Shown here piece after piece: positions 23,734 to 32,527 of a DNA stretch of 64,000 bases (positions within the stretch are counted from its first letter, which is position 1; every line of letters begins with the position of its first letter). Location: contig CAWCLV010000012.1 of assembly GCA_963796485.1 (NCBI GenBank), positions 62,001 through 126,000 on the forward strand. The letters run 5' to 3'. The stretch is from CAWCDJ01 sp963796485. Its GTDB lineage: Bacteria; Acidobacteriota; Terriglobia; Bryobacterales; Bryobacteraceae. Both the position numbers and the translations under genes were made by a program. A model generated the notes under the pieces. That model worked only from the letters and a program-made list of their open reading frames with translations. It had not been told where the DNA came from and ran no database searches.

Positions 23734-26274
23734 TCAGTCGCACCGCAGCGTCCGTACGGGATCCACGGCTACTGCTTTGCGCGCTGGCCCGTACGATGCC
23801 GCAAGCGCCGCCGCGACCACGATCGCTACCGTCGCGGCGTACGGCACCCAGTCATACGGCTGAATTGCCTCTAATTGGTGAGCGAACACGGGCGAGATCA
23901 TCAGGGCTGCACCCGTGCCCACGATCGCGCCCGCCCCGGCCAGCCAGCCCGATTGGCGCAACACCATAGCTACAACCTCGAAGGCGCCGGCCCCGAGTGC
24001 CATTCGAATGCCGATCTCCTTCGTGCGCTGGGTGACCAGATAGGACATCACGCCATAGATCCCAGTCAGGGTAAGGAGCAGGGCGACGCCTGCGAGGAAC
24101 CCCGCGACCCACGACGTCACGCGAAACGGATAGACGCGCAGCGCGAGAGTGTCTTCCATGGAAATAAGGATATTCGCGGCGCTCGGCGCGACCCCCTCCA
24201 GAGCGGCATTGAGCCGCCGGCGCGGGTCGCCTGCGTCGCCCTTCAGCCGTACCACCAGAGAGCCCGTGGTGCCCGCGCGCACAGGAAGGTAGACTCCGCT
24301 ATCCTCGATATTCCGACGGCTGATCCCGCTCGTCACGTCGCCGCACACGCCGACGACGCGGACCGTCCCATAGGGCGGCACCCACGTATATGCCGCATCC
24401 GCTGCCGGAGGGCGCGGAATGGCGATCGTTTCGCCGATAGCGTCGCGCCCGGGCCAGAAGCGGCGGGCTACCGACTCGCTAATCAGTGCCACCGCCGATT
24501 CGTGATCCGATTCTTCTTTGGTGAATTCCCGCCCGCGCAGGACCGGAATCCGGAATACCGAAAAATAGCCTGTCGATACCCGGTTATAGCGGACCGCGAC
24601 CCGCTGCTTTCCGCCCGACGGAACCACAGCCATGGTGCTTCCTCCCAGCAGCGGCGCATTCATGGCCGACGCGACAGCTTCGACGCCCGCGAGACCCGGC
24701 AACCGCTGTGCGATTCGCTGCCCGTAAGGCTGCGTGACCTCGATATCCCATGCGCCACGGGCGTCGATTCCCACCGGGTGCGCCGCTACTCGCCCTTCGC
24801 TTCGCAGCACGACGGCCGTCGAAATCAATAACAGTGCGCAGGTTGCCACTTGAACCACCACAAGCACGTTCCTGAGGCGTGCCGGCCGGTAATCGCTGCT
24901 GAAATCTCCCCGGTTCGCTTCGACGACGCGTGACCGCGTGCTCTGCAATGCCGGAACCAGTCCGAAGAGAAGGGCCGCTGTTATCGACGCCGCAAGAATG
25001 AATCCGAATACGCGCCAGTCCGGCGCCAGGTCCGCCACCCCGATCATCTCGGCAAACGAGGGCGGCATGGTCGCGAACATCACCCACCGGGCCGTCCGGA
25101 TCGTGAGGTCGGAAATCGCGAACCCCGCCGCGGCCGCCGGAACCGCCAGCATCACGCTTTCCGTTAGCAACTGCCGGATCAACCGCCCCCGCGAAGCGCC
25201 AAGCGATACGCGAATCGCAATTTCGCGCCGGCGGGCCAGCGCCCGCGCGAGCATCATATTGGAAACGTTCGCGCACGCAATCAGCAGCACGAGTCCGAAG
25301 GCGGTGAACATCGGCACGAACGTCAGAATTGCATACGGCGTCAGGGCCACCGCTGTAGCGCGAGAAAGCATGGATATACCGGCCGCCTCCGGCGCAAATC
25401 CCCGCACCCACGCCAGCATCGCCGGGTTCGCCGACTTCGTGTTGACCTCCGGGCGCAAGCGCCCCACCAGGCGCAGCCAGGCGGATTTTTGCGATCCGAG
25501 CGGGTCCGGACCATCCAGGATCGTTCGCGCCGCCCCAAGCGGAATCCAAAACCCGTCCGGCATGTCTTCGAGACCCGCGAACTGCGGTCCGACAACCCCC
25601 ACGATTTCGAACGGCTGTCCCCGCAGATAGACCTTGCGCCCCACCACTCCCGGCTCGCCGCCGAACTTGTTCCGCCATGCATCGTACCCGAGCACCAGGA
25701 CTGCACCGTCGTCCTCCGGCAGCAAGGGCCGCCCCAGAGCCATCCCAACGCCCAGCATCGAGAAATAGTTCCCGGAGACCATCTGTCCCTGAAGGGTGCG
25801 CCCGTCTACCTGCACCCACATACCCATGGACGCCAGGACGTCCGAGAACCCGGTCTGACGGCTGCGAAGGTCCTCGTATTGCGCTCGCGTGAAGTTATGG
25901 CCGCCGCCCGTTTTTCCGTACCATGTGAATCCGTACAGCCGGTACGGATCGCGCACGGCATACGGCCGCAGCACGTAGGCGTTGAATACCGAAAACAGCG
26001 TAGTATTCAACCCGATCCCCAGACCGATGGCAGCGATCACCCCCAGTGCGAATACCGGCGACCTCCGCAATCCTCGCAACGCATACCGCAGATCCTGACG
26101 CCAGGCATCCAGCCACGCGAACCCCCAGACCTCACGCGATTCTTCGAGCGCCAGAGCGACACTCCCGAATGCCGCCTCGCCCGACATTTCCCGATGCAGG
26201 CGGATCTCCTCCGCCAGGTCCGCCTCGAAACGCGCTCGTTGCGCGAGCGTCCGAATTCTTTTCCACCACCGCAT
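23734..26274 (-). CDS. ADOP family ABC permease with prefix domain
   Basis: 846 residues. An N-terminal charged prefix (RRIRTLAQ-type helix: RARFEADLAEEIRLHREM) precedes the WRQDLRYALRGLRRSPVFAL start of the permease. Two MacB-core/FtsX modules follow (LVLLIACANVSNMMLARALA; GVMSYLVTQRTKEIGIRMAL), ending in the family terminus AVDPVRTLRCD. The PadR gene lies 31 bp upstream in the same direction, the standard PadR-ADOP arrangement in which the repressor controls the permease. No ATPase partner is nearby. Confidence 0.92.
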   Translation of the reverse strand: MRWWKRIRTLAQRARFEADLAEEIRLHREMSGEAAFGSVALALEESREVWGFAWLDAWRQDLRYALRGLRRSPVFALGVIAAIGLGIGLNTTLFSVFNAYVLRPYAVRDPYRLYGFTWYGKTGGGHNFTRAQYEDLRSRQTGFSDVLASMGMWVQVDGRTLQGQMVSGNYFSMLGVGMALGRPLLPEDDGAVLVLGYDAWRNKFGGEPGVVGRKVYLRGQPFEIVGVVGPQFAGLEDMPDGFWIPLGAARTILDGPDPLGSQKSAWLRLVGRLRPEVNTKSANPAMLAWVRGFAPEAAGISMLSRATAVALTPYAILTFVPMFTAFGLVLLIACANVSNMMLARALARRREIAIRVSLGASRGRLIRQLLTESVMLAVPAAAAGFAISDLTIRTARWVMFATMPPSFAEMIGVADLAPDWRVFGFILAASITAALLFGLVPALQSTRSRVVEANRGDFSSDYRPARLRNVLVVVQVATCALLLISTAVVLRSEGRVAAHPVGIDARGAWDIEVTQPYGQRIAQRLPGLAGVEAVASAMNAPLLGGSTMAVVPSGGKQRVAVRYNRVSTGYFSVFRIPVLRGREFTKEESDHESAVALISESVARRFWPGRDAIGETIAIPRPPAADAAYTWVPPYGTVRVVGVCGDVTSGISRRNIEDSGVYLPVRAGTTGSLVVRLKGDAGDPRRRLNAALEGVAPSAANILISMEDTLALRVYPFRVTSWVAGFLAGVALLLTLTGIYGVMSYLVTQRTKEIGIRMALGAGAFEVVAMVLRQSGWLAGAGAIVGTGAALMISPVFAHQLEAIQPYDWVPYAATVAIVVAAALAASYGPARKAVAVDPVRTLRCD

Positions 26275-26305
26275 CGTTGCCCCCTCAGACTGAGCTTGCC
26301 GTGGC

Positions 26306-26650
26306 CTACGCTTCCATTACCCGCGCAATTCCCGCCAGCACGTATTCGAACGAGCGCCTTTCCTCTGCCAGTCGCTTGCGTCCCTCTGCCGTGATCCGGT
26401 AATACCTCGCGCGCCGGTTATTCTCGGTGGTGCCCCACTCCGCTTGGACACAGTCATCGAGCAACAGCCTTTGCAGCGCCGGATAAAGCGACCCCTCGCC
26501 GATGCGCAAGGCCTCCTGCGAGACGGACTGGATATGCTGAGCGATTCCGAACCCGTGGTTGCGGCCGCGCATCAGGGTTTTTAGAATCAGCATCTCGAGC
26601 GTGCCCGGTAGAAAATCGGCCTGGTTGTTAGCTGGCTTTCGGCTTCCCAT
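26306..26650 (-). CDS. PadR family transcriptional regulator
   Basis: 114 residues. The PadR winged helix is clear: FLPGTLEMLILKTLMRGRNH at the N-terminus, IGEGSLYPALQRLLLDDCVQ (recognition region), NNRRARYYRITAEGRKRLAE (wing), and a C-terminal dimerisation helix. It is the first gene of a two-gene unit with the ADOP permease. The start codon lies inside a pair of perfect 16-bp direct repeats (26647-26678), a likely autoregulatory site. Confidence 0.93.
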   Translation of the reverse strand: MGSRKPANNQADFLPGTLEMLILKTLMRGRNHGFGIAQHIQSVSQEALRIGEGSLYPALQRLLLDDCVQAEWGTTENNRRARYYRITAEGRKRLAEERRSFEYVLAGIARVMEA

Positions 26651-26678
26651 CGGCTATCGATACCATCGGCTATCGATA
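26647..26678. promoter_or_regulatory. Tandem 16-bp direct repeat over the padR start, candidate operator
   Basis: CCATCGGCTATCGATA occurs twice without a gap (26647-26662 and 26663-26678). The first copy contains the start codon (complement of CAT at 26648-26650). Each copy has an internal TATCGATA palindrome; the second PadR gene's operator shares GGCTAT. Confidence 0.5.
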
Positions 26679-26726
26679 TGAGTATGGCGGCGGATCGTCC
26701 TGGTGTCAACGGAAAACGATGGGGCG

Positions 26727-27347
26727 CTATTTCAGCGGCCGGTACGCGATGTTTCGCACGGCGCCTTCGGTGTTGTACGAGACGAAGCCGAGCGGCGCCG
26801 ACAGTTTCATCTCGCCGGACCGCAGGTCGATCGAGCGGCCCTCGATGTTCACGTTGATGATCTGCCTGTCGTCGATCCACGCCTGAATGCGCTGCGGCGT
26901 CACCTGGATCCGGAAGCGGTACCAGCGCGCGCGTTCGAAATTGACGTACGTCCGCGTTTCGTTATCGGACGCGTCCCAATTGTCGATGCTGGATAGCCCG
27001 ACGATGTCGCCGCCCCAACCGCCGGTCACCCAGGTGCAGAACGAATCGCCCACCGGGAACGTCAGGCTGGCAAAGAAGTCGCCGCCGCGCAGGCGTTCCC
27101 CTTCGAAGCGGATTTCGTAATTCGTCTTGGGAAAGCCGCCCGTCCAGGTGGCTCCGGTCATGGGCGCCCCGGCGCCGAGCACCAGCGCGCCGTTATCCAC
27201 GCTGATCTTGCCGTGATACTGGAACGCCGCCTCGCGCCATCCCTCAAGCGATTTGCCATCGAACAGCGGCTTCCATTCTTCAGCTTTCGGTTGCGCCTGG
27301 GCGGAAAAGGCGGCCATCGCCGCCACGCAGATCGGAATCAGCTTCAT
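26727..27347 (-). CDS. DUF1080-type secreted protein
   Basis: 206 residues from the ATG at 27347, giving a clean signal peptide (MKLIPICVAAMAAFSAQAQ). The body starts with the DUF1080 hallmark WKPLFDGKSLEGWREAAFQ and has the sandwich strands YEIRFEGERLRGGDFFASL and RFRIQVTPQRIQAWIDDR. It is a second, diverged copy of the concanavalin-like family found at the left end of the window. It faces the M20 peptidase gene divergently (62 bp between starts). Substrate unknown. Confidence 0.82.
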   Translation of the reverse strand: MKLIPICVAAMAAFSAQAQPKAEEWKPLFDGKSLEGWREAAFQYHGKISVDNGALVLGAGAPMTGATWTGGFPKTNYEIRFEGERLRGGDFFASLTFPVGDSFCTWVTGGWGGDIVGLSSIDNWDASDNETRTYVNFERARWYRFRIQVTPQRIQAWIDDRQIINVNIEGRSIDLRSGEMKLSAPLGFVSYNTEGAVRNIAYRPLK

Positions 27348-27366
27348 TCGGCTGGAATATAGCACG

Positions 27367-27396
27367 TTGCGGGCGATTGCCGGGGCCGTTTACAAT
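27367..27396 (+). promoter_or_regulatory. Candidate promoter of the M20 peptidase gene
   Basis: TTGCGG (27367-27372), an 18-bp spacer and TACAAT (27391-27396). Transcription would start about 27403, so the ATG at 27410, not the one inside the -10 at 27395, is the likely start. Confidence 0.45.
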
Positions 27397-27409
27397 GCGG
27401 ACTCCTATC

Positions 27410-28783
27410 ATGTCCATTCGATCAGGCATCCTGCTCCTCTGCGCGCTGCCTCTTGCCGCGCAGCAGGGCCCCTATGACCGGCTGAGCCGCGATATCTTCG
27501 AACAGCTGGTCAATATCAATACGACCGATTCCTCGGGGGACAATACCCGCGCGGCGGAAGCCATGGCTGCGCGGTTTCGGCAGGCCGGATATACCGAGGC
27601 CAACGTTCAACTGTTCGTGCCGGTGCCGCGCAAGGGCAACCTGGTGGTGCGCCTGCGCGGCACGGGCTCCGCGAAACCCATCCTCTTCATCGGCCATCTC
27701 GACGTGGTGGAAGCGCGGCGATCCGACTGGTCGTTCGACCCGTTTCAATTCCGCGAGCAGGACGGCTACTTCTATGGGCGCGGAACGCAGGATATGAAGG
27801 GCGCCGATACCGAACTGGTTACGGCATTCCTCCGGATGAAGCGGGAGGGCTTCCGTCCTTCGCGCGACCTGATCCTGGCGCTGACCTCCGACGAAGAAGG
27901 CGGCACAGCGAACGGTGTGGACTGGCTGGTGCGGAACCATCGCGACCTGATCGACGCGGCCTATTGCATCAACGCCGATTCGGGCGGCGGCCACATCAAG
28001 AACGGAAAGCGAGCCTTCATGGGCGTGCAGGCGGCCGAGAAGGTATTCCTCAGTTTCACGCTCGAAGTGACGAACCCCGGCGGGCACAGTTCCCTGCCCC
28101 GCAAAGACAACGCGATCTACCGCCTCGCGGCGGGCCTGACGCGCCTGGCGGCTTTCGATTTCCCCGTACAGCTCTTCGACGTGACCAGGACCTATCTCGA
28201 GCGCATGTCCACCGTCTACACCGGCCAGGTCGCCGCGGACATGAAAGCGGTGGCGGGGAACCCTGACGATACGGCGGCGGTCGCGCGCCTCTCGGCGGAC
28301 CCGTATTACAACGCGCTGCTCCGGACGACGTGCGTGGCCACCATGCTCTCCGGCGGACACGCCGAGAACGCGCTGCCGCAAAGCGCCAAAGCGGTGGTGA
28401 ACTGCCGCCTGCTGCCCGTGGACAACGCGGCGAACGTGGAGGCCACCCTCAGTCGCGTGCTGGCGGATCCCCAGATCCACCTCTCGGTGCTCAGCCCCGC
28501 CAAACCGAGCCCGTTCGCTCCGATGAATCCGGACGTCCTCGGCACGGCGGCCAAAGCCACGCAAGCGATGTGGCCTGGAACCCGCGTGATTCCGGTGATG
28601 GAGACCGGCGCCACCGATTCGCTCTACCTGAGGATTGCCGGAATGCCCTGCTACGGGGTGGACGGCTTTTTTATCGACGAGGATGACGTACGCGCGCACG
28701 GCCGTGACGAGCGCCTGCCCGTGCAATCGTTCTACGAAGGAGTGGAGTTCCTGTACCGCTTCGTATCCGTCCTGGCAAAGTAA
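27410..28783 (+). CDS. M20 family zinc peptidase/deacylase, secreted
   Basis: 457 residues, signal peptide MSIRSGILLLCALPLAAQ. The M20 metal and catalytic residues are visible: IGHLDVVE (metal His and catalytic Asp), GRGTQDMKG (bridging Asp), LTSDEEGG (catalytic Glu pair), INADSGGG (metal Asp) and, at the end, DEDDVRAHGRDER (metal His). The lid/dimerisation domain starts at TLEVTNPGGHSSLP. Such enzymes hydrolyse peptide or N-acyl amide bonds in the periplasm. Transcribed alone; no operon partner. Confidence 0.93.
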   Translation: MSIRSGILLLCALPLAAQQGPYDRLSRDIFEQLVNINTTDSSGDNTRAAEAMAARFRQAGYTEANVQLFVPVPRKGNLVVRLRGTGSAKPILFIGHLDVVEARRSDWSFDPFQFREQDGYFYGRGTQDMKGADTELVTAFLRMKREGFRPSRDLILALTSDEEGGTANGVDWLVRNHRDLIDAAYCINADSGGGHIKNGKRAFMGVQAAEKVFLSFTLEVTNPGGHSSLPRKDNAIYRLAAGLTRLAAFDFPVQLFDVTRTYLERMSTVYTGQVAADMKAVAGNPDDTAAVARLSADPYYNALLRTTCVATMLSGGHAENALPQSAKAVVNCRLLPVDNAANVEATLSRVLADPQIHLSVLSPAKPSPFAPMNPDVLGTAAKATQAMWPGTRVIPVMETGATDSLYLRIAGMPCYGVDGFFIDEDDVRAHGRDERLPVQSFYEGVEFLYRFVSVLAK

Positions 28784-29006
28784 CAGACCGCACACGCCAT
28801 TGGCAGGGGCTGAAGCCTTGTTCCCTTCCGCTACGGTCTGGCGCGGGAAAGCCATGCCCTGATACAAGGCCGGACATAACCTAATGAAGCCGAAGACGTA
28901 CGAGCTCCCGCACCTTGCGTACCACTACGCTCAGATTCCAGCAAATGGCCGGGGGATTGCTGGCCCGGACACTTTCACGTCGCGCACAGACCGCAGACTC
29001 CAGCCA

Positions 29007-29034
29007 TTGCAAATATAGCCAGTGTGGCTATAAT
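29007..29034 (+). promoter_or_regulatory. padR promoter with overlapping palindromic operator
   Basis: TTGCAA (29007-29012), a 16-bp spacer and a perfect TATAAT (29029-29034). The inverted repeat TATAGCC-AGTGT-GGCTATA (29014-29032) covers the spacer and half of the -10. The ATG at 29041 lies where transcription should begin, so the mRNA is probably leaderless. Confidence 0.72.
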
Positions 29035-29040
29035 GGCTGC

Positions 29041-29397
29041 ATGGCACACGGCCAGCCGGAATCCCTATTACCGCTTCCGGCGGCAACCTTCCACATCCTG
29101 CTGGCGCTAGCCGATGAAGACCGTCACGGCTACGCCATGATCCAGGACGTGGCAGAGCGCACCGGTGGCAAGCTGAAGCTGAGCGCCGGAACCTTGTACC
29201 GTTCGATTCAGCGGATGCTCGAGCAGGGGCTGATCACCGAAACGCGCGACCGGCCGTCGCCCGAACTGGATGACGGACGGCGCCGGTATTACCGCCTGAC
29301 GCCATTCGGCGCCGCCGTCGCGCGCGCCGAAGCCCGCCGGCTCTCGCAGCTTCTGCAAATGGCTCGGCGCCGGGGCCTGGCGCCGGAGAAGAGTTGA
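29041..29397 (+). CDS. PadR family transcriptional regulator
   Basis: 118 residues from ATG 29041. PadR winged helix: LPAATFHILLALADEDRHGY, KLSAGTLYRSIQRMLEQGLI (recognition), DDGRRRYYRLTPFGAAVARA (wing and start of the C-terminal helix). A longer reading upstream to 28915 would run through the promoter and is rejected. Its stop codon overlaps the next start (TGATG), so the ADOP permease is translationally coupled. PadR proteins repress by binding palindromes over their own promoter; a suitable palindrome is present. Confidence 0.94.
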   Translation: MAHGQPESLLPLPAATFHILLALADEDRHGYAMIQDVAERTGGKLKLSAGTLYRSIQRMLEQGLITETRDRPSPELDDGRRRYYRLTPFGAAVARAEARRLSQLLQMARRRGLAPEKS

Positions 29398-31961
29398 TGC
29401 GGCTTTACCGGGCGCTGCTTCACCTGTACCCGGCGTCCTTCCGGAACGAGTATGGGGACGAGATGGCGGCGATCTTCGCGGAACAACTGCGAGGCAGCAC
29501 TGCGCCGGAAGCGGCGTGGCTGTGGTGCTCCACCGCCTTCGAGACCGCGGCGCAAGCCGCCGCCAGCCATTGGGACATCCTGAAGCAGGATATCCGGTAC
29601 GCGCTCCGAAGCCTCGCCCGCGCACCAGGATTCGCGGGCACGGCAATCCTGGTGGTGGCGCTTGGCATCGGCGCCACCACCGCCGCTTTTTCGATTGCCG
29701 ACCATGTTCTGTTGCGGCCGCTGCCGTTTCCCGAACCCGACCGCCTCGTGCGACTTTGGGAACGCGTTCCCCAGTATTCGCGGATGGAACTTTCGCCTCC
29801 GAATTATCGCGACTGGCAGAAACTGGCGACTTCCTTTATCTCGATGGGGGCATACCATTCGCTTTCCGCCAACCTTTTGGGATACGGCGCCCCCGAGCGG
29901 GTCGAGGGCGCCGCCGTGACCGCGGGAGTGTTGCCGACGCTGGGGGTGCAGCCTCTGCTCGGGCGCGGGTTCACGGTAGAGGACGATCGCGCGGGCGCGC
30001 CGGGGACGGTGCTGATGAGTTACCGGCTGTGGCAATCCGTTTTCGGCGGCGACCCCGGCGTGATCGGGCGCAAGGTCATCCTGGACAGCAAACCTTACAA
30101 CGTCATCGGCGTGATGCCGCCCGAGTTTCGCTTCCCGAACCGCACCACCGAGCTATGGATCACCGCGGGTTTCGGCGACGACGACTATGCGGACCGCACG
30201 AACACCTGGCTCGGTGCGGTCGCGCGGCTGAAACCCGGCGTACCCGCTGCCGCGGCCCAGGCGGAACTGTCGGCCATTGCGGCGCAACTCGAGCGCCAGT
30301 ATCCGAAGGAGAACCGGAAAACCGGAGCGACCGTGGTTCCGTTGCGCGACGATGTCTCGAGCCAGTCCCGCATGCTGCTCGCCGCGCTTTGCGCCGCCGC
30401 GCTGTGCGTGCTTCTGATCGCGTGCGCGGATCTCGCCAACCTGTTGCTGGCGCGGGCGCTCTGGCGGCGGCGGGAACTGGCGGTTCGAATCGCGATCGGC
30501 GGCGGACGCGAGCGGATCGTGCGCCAGATCCTCACGGAATGCCTGATGCTGGCAGCAGGCGGAGGCGCGGCCGGAGTGCTGCTGGCGGCCTGCGCCGTCC
30601 CGTTATTCTCCAAGCTGGTGCCCACCTCTCTGCCCGTCGGCGAGATGCCCGCACTCGACCTGCGCGTGCTCGGCTTCGCCGCCCTGGTGAGCGCGGCCAC
30701 CGCGGCGGCGTTCGGCCTTGTACCCGCCTGGGTGGCATCGAGCAGCGGCTTGAAGGATGATCCGCGCAGCGGCGGAGGCCGGAAGCCACGGCTGCGTTCC
30801 GCGCTGGTGGTGGCCGAAGTCGCGGCCTGTGTCGTACTGCTGGTTTGTTCCGGCCTGCTCACCCGGGCGCTGTGGCGCGTCCGCTCCATCGACCCCGGTT
30901 TCCGCACGGAAGGCGTACTCACTCTCCGGACGGAGTTCCCCATGCCGAAGTACGAGCGCACGGCGGTCCGGCAGGCGTTCTACGATCGCGTTTTGGCCGA
31001 CGTGCGCGCGCTTCCCGGCGTGCGTGGCGCAGCTTACATCAGCTTTCTTCCGATGGTGATGCGGGGCGGCATCTGGCCGGTCGCGGTGGACGGCCGCACG
31101 GACGAGGGCGGGCCATCATACACGGCCAGCATGCGGTTCACGACACCGGGCTTCTTCGCCGCGATGGGGATACCGGTCCATGCGGGCCGCGATGTGGGCG
31201 AGAGTGACACGATCAATCGGCCTTTCGCCGCCGTCGTGAGTGACTCCTTCGCGCGGCGCTACTGGCCGGATGAGAATCCGCTCGGACGCCATTTCAAGAT
31301 GGCATTTAACGACCGGGTGGTCGTCGGAGTGGTGGGCGAAATCCGGGTCCGGGGTCTGGAGCGCACCAGCGAGCCGCAGGTATACCTGCCGTACAAACAG
31401 GTGGATGACGGATCCTTCCCGTTCTACAGCCCTGCAAGCATGGTTGTGCTCGCATCCACGCATTCAATCGTCCCGGCAATCCGCCGGATCATCCACGAGG
31501 CCGACCCGGAGCAGTCGATCTCCGAGGTTCGCAGCATGGCCGATATCGTCGCGGAGGACAGCGCGGCCCGCTCGGTACAGGCCGGAGTAGTTCTGAGCTT
31601 TGCCGCAATCGCCTTCGTGCTGGCGGCGATCGGGATCCACGGCCTGCTGGCGTTCGCGGTTTCGCAGCGGCGAACCGAATTCGGCGTGCGGGTGGCGCTG
31701 GGAGCGCAGAGGAGCGACCTCGTCAGGATGGTGCTGGGGCAAGGCATCCGTCTTGCCGCGGCCGGCGTGGTTCCCGGAACTGCATTGGCATATGCCACCG
31801 GGCGGGCGATGTCCGCACTGCTGGCCGGAATCCCGCCCGGCGATGCCATCACTCTCGGGGCCACCGCCTCCCTGGTCGCGGTCATGGCTCTGGCGGGGAG
31901 TTTGCTGCCCACCATCCGCGCCGTGCGGGCTGACCCCATCCGGGCGATCCGGTCGGAATAG
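29397..31961 (+). CDS. ADOP family ABC permease with prefix domain
   Basis: 854 residues from ATG 29397 (a TTG one codon earlier is also possible). The prefix domain starts MRLYRALLHLYPASFRNEYG, a common ADOP variant. Then LKQDIRYALRSLARAPGFAG, the first MacB core, FtsX module 1 (LCAAALCVLLIACADLANLL), a second core (VVSDSFARRYWPDENPLGRH) and FtsX module 2 (GLLAFAVSQRRTEFGVRVAL), ending AVRADPIRAIRSE. No ATPase nearby. Expression is presumably set by the PadR gene it overlaps. Confidence 0.93.
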   Translation: MRLYRALLHLYPASFRNEYGDEMAAIFAEQLRGSTAPEAAWLWCSTAFETAAQAAASHWDILKQDIRYALRSLARAPGFAGTAILVVALGIGATTAAFSIADHVLLRPLPFPEPDRLVRLWERVPQYSRMELSPPNYRDWQKLATSFISMGAYHSLSANLLGYGAPERVEGAAVTAGVLPTLGVQPLLGRGFTVEDDRAGAPGTVLMSYRLWQSVFGGDPGVIGRKVILDSKPYNVIGVMPPEFRFPNRTTELWITAGFGDDDYADRTNTWLGAVARLKPGVPAAAAQAELSAIAAQLERQYPKENRKTGATVVPLRDDVSSQSRMLLAALCAAALCVLLIACADLANLLLARALWRRRELAVRIAIGGGRERIVRQILTECLMLAAGGGAAGVLLAACAVPLFSKLVPTSLPVGEMPALDLRVLGFAALVSAATAAAFGLVPAWVASSSGLKDDPRSGGGRKPRLRSALVVAEVAACVVLLVCSGLLTRALWRVRSIDPGFRTEGVLTLRTEFPMPKYERTAVRQAFYDRVLADVRALPGVRGAAYISFLPMVMRGGIWPVAVDGRTDEGGPSYTASMRFTTPGFFAAMGIPVHAGRDVGESDTINRPFAAVVSDSFARRYWPDENPLGRHFKMAFNDRVVVGVVGEIRVRGLERTSEPQVYLPYKQVDDGSFPFYSPASMVVLASTHSIVPAIRRIIHEADPEQSISEVRSMADIVAEDSAARSVQAGVVLSFAAIAFVLAAIGIHGLLAFAVSQRRTEFGVRVALGAQRSDLVRMVLGQGIRLAAAGVVPGTALAYATGRAMSALLAGIPPGDAITLGATASLVAVMALAGSLLPTIRAVRADPIRAIRSE

Positions 31962-32002
31962 ACACGCTAATTCCGGAACGCGGTTGGGGTACGCTTCTAG
32001 TT

Positions 32003-32527
32003 ATGGCTCAATTCGATGCTCTTCTTGCCGAACTGGAACAGGAAGCGGTTACCACGCGGCGCGTCCTGGAGCGCGTTCCGTCCGATCGACTGACGTGGCG
32101 TCCCCACCAAAAGTCCATGTCCCTGGGACAACTCGCCGTGCACATTGCGAATATCCCCGGCAATGTTGCCGCGATGCTTTCGGACGATTCGTTCCAGATC
32201 AACCCGGGTATCCTGGACAATCGGCCGCAGCCGGCGTCGAAGCCCGAGATTCTGGCGGCATTGGAACAGAGCCTGGAGCAGGCGCGTGATTTCCTCGGCG
32301 CGCTCACCGCGCAGTCGGCCGCCACCACTTTCCGCATGACGGCCGGACCGATCGAATTGCTCGCCATCCCCCGCATCGCGGCGATCCGTGCCATCATGCT
32401 GAACCACTGGTATCACCACCGCGGGCAGATGTCGGTCTACCTGCGGCTGCTCAACGTGCCGGTACCGGTGATCTATGGCGCCAGCGCCGACGAGAACCCG
32501 CTGCGCAGCGTGGCGGATCTGGTTTAA
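32003..32527 (+). CDS. DinB family protein
   Basis: 174 residues. A four-helix bundle of the DinB/YfiT type: RVPSDRLTWRPHQKSMSLGQ leads to the metal-binding HIANIPG (H47), and the second pair of metal histidines is in MLNHWYHHRGQM. Such proteins bind a divalent metal; many are thiol-dependent transferases (bacillithiol or mycothiol type), but the function here is unknown. Its stop overlaps the end of the convergent TonB receptor gene. Transcribed alone. Confidence 0.88.
   Translation: MAQFDALLAELEQEAVTTRRVLERVPSDRLTWRPHQKSMSLGQLAVHIANIPGNVAAMLSDDSFQINPGILDNRPQPASKPEILAALEQSLEQARDFLGALTAQSAATTFRMTAGPIELLAIPRIAAIRAIMLNHWYHHRGQMSVYLRLLNVPVPVIYGASADENPLRSVADLV

Noticed and set aside
28915..29040. 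N-terminal extension of the PadR protein
   Set aside because: It would translate the promoter and operator; PadR similarity begins at ATG 29041.
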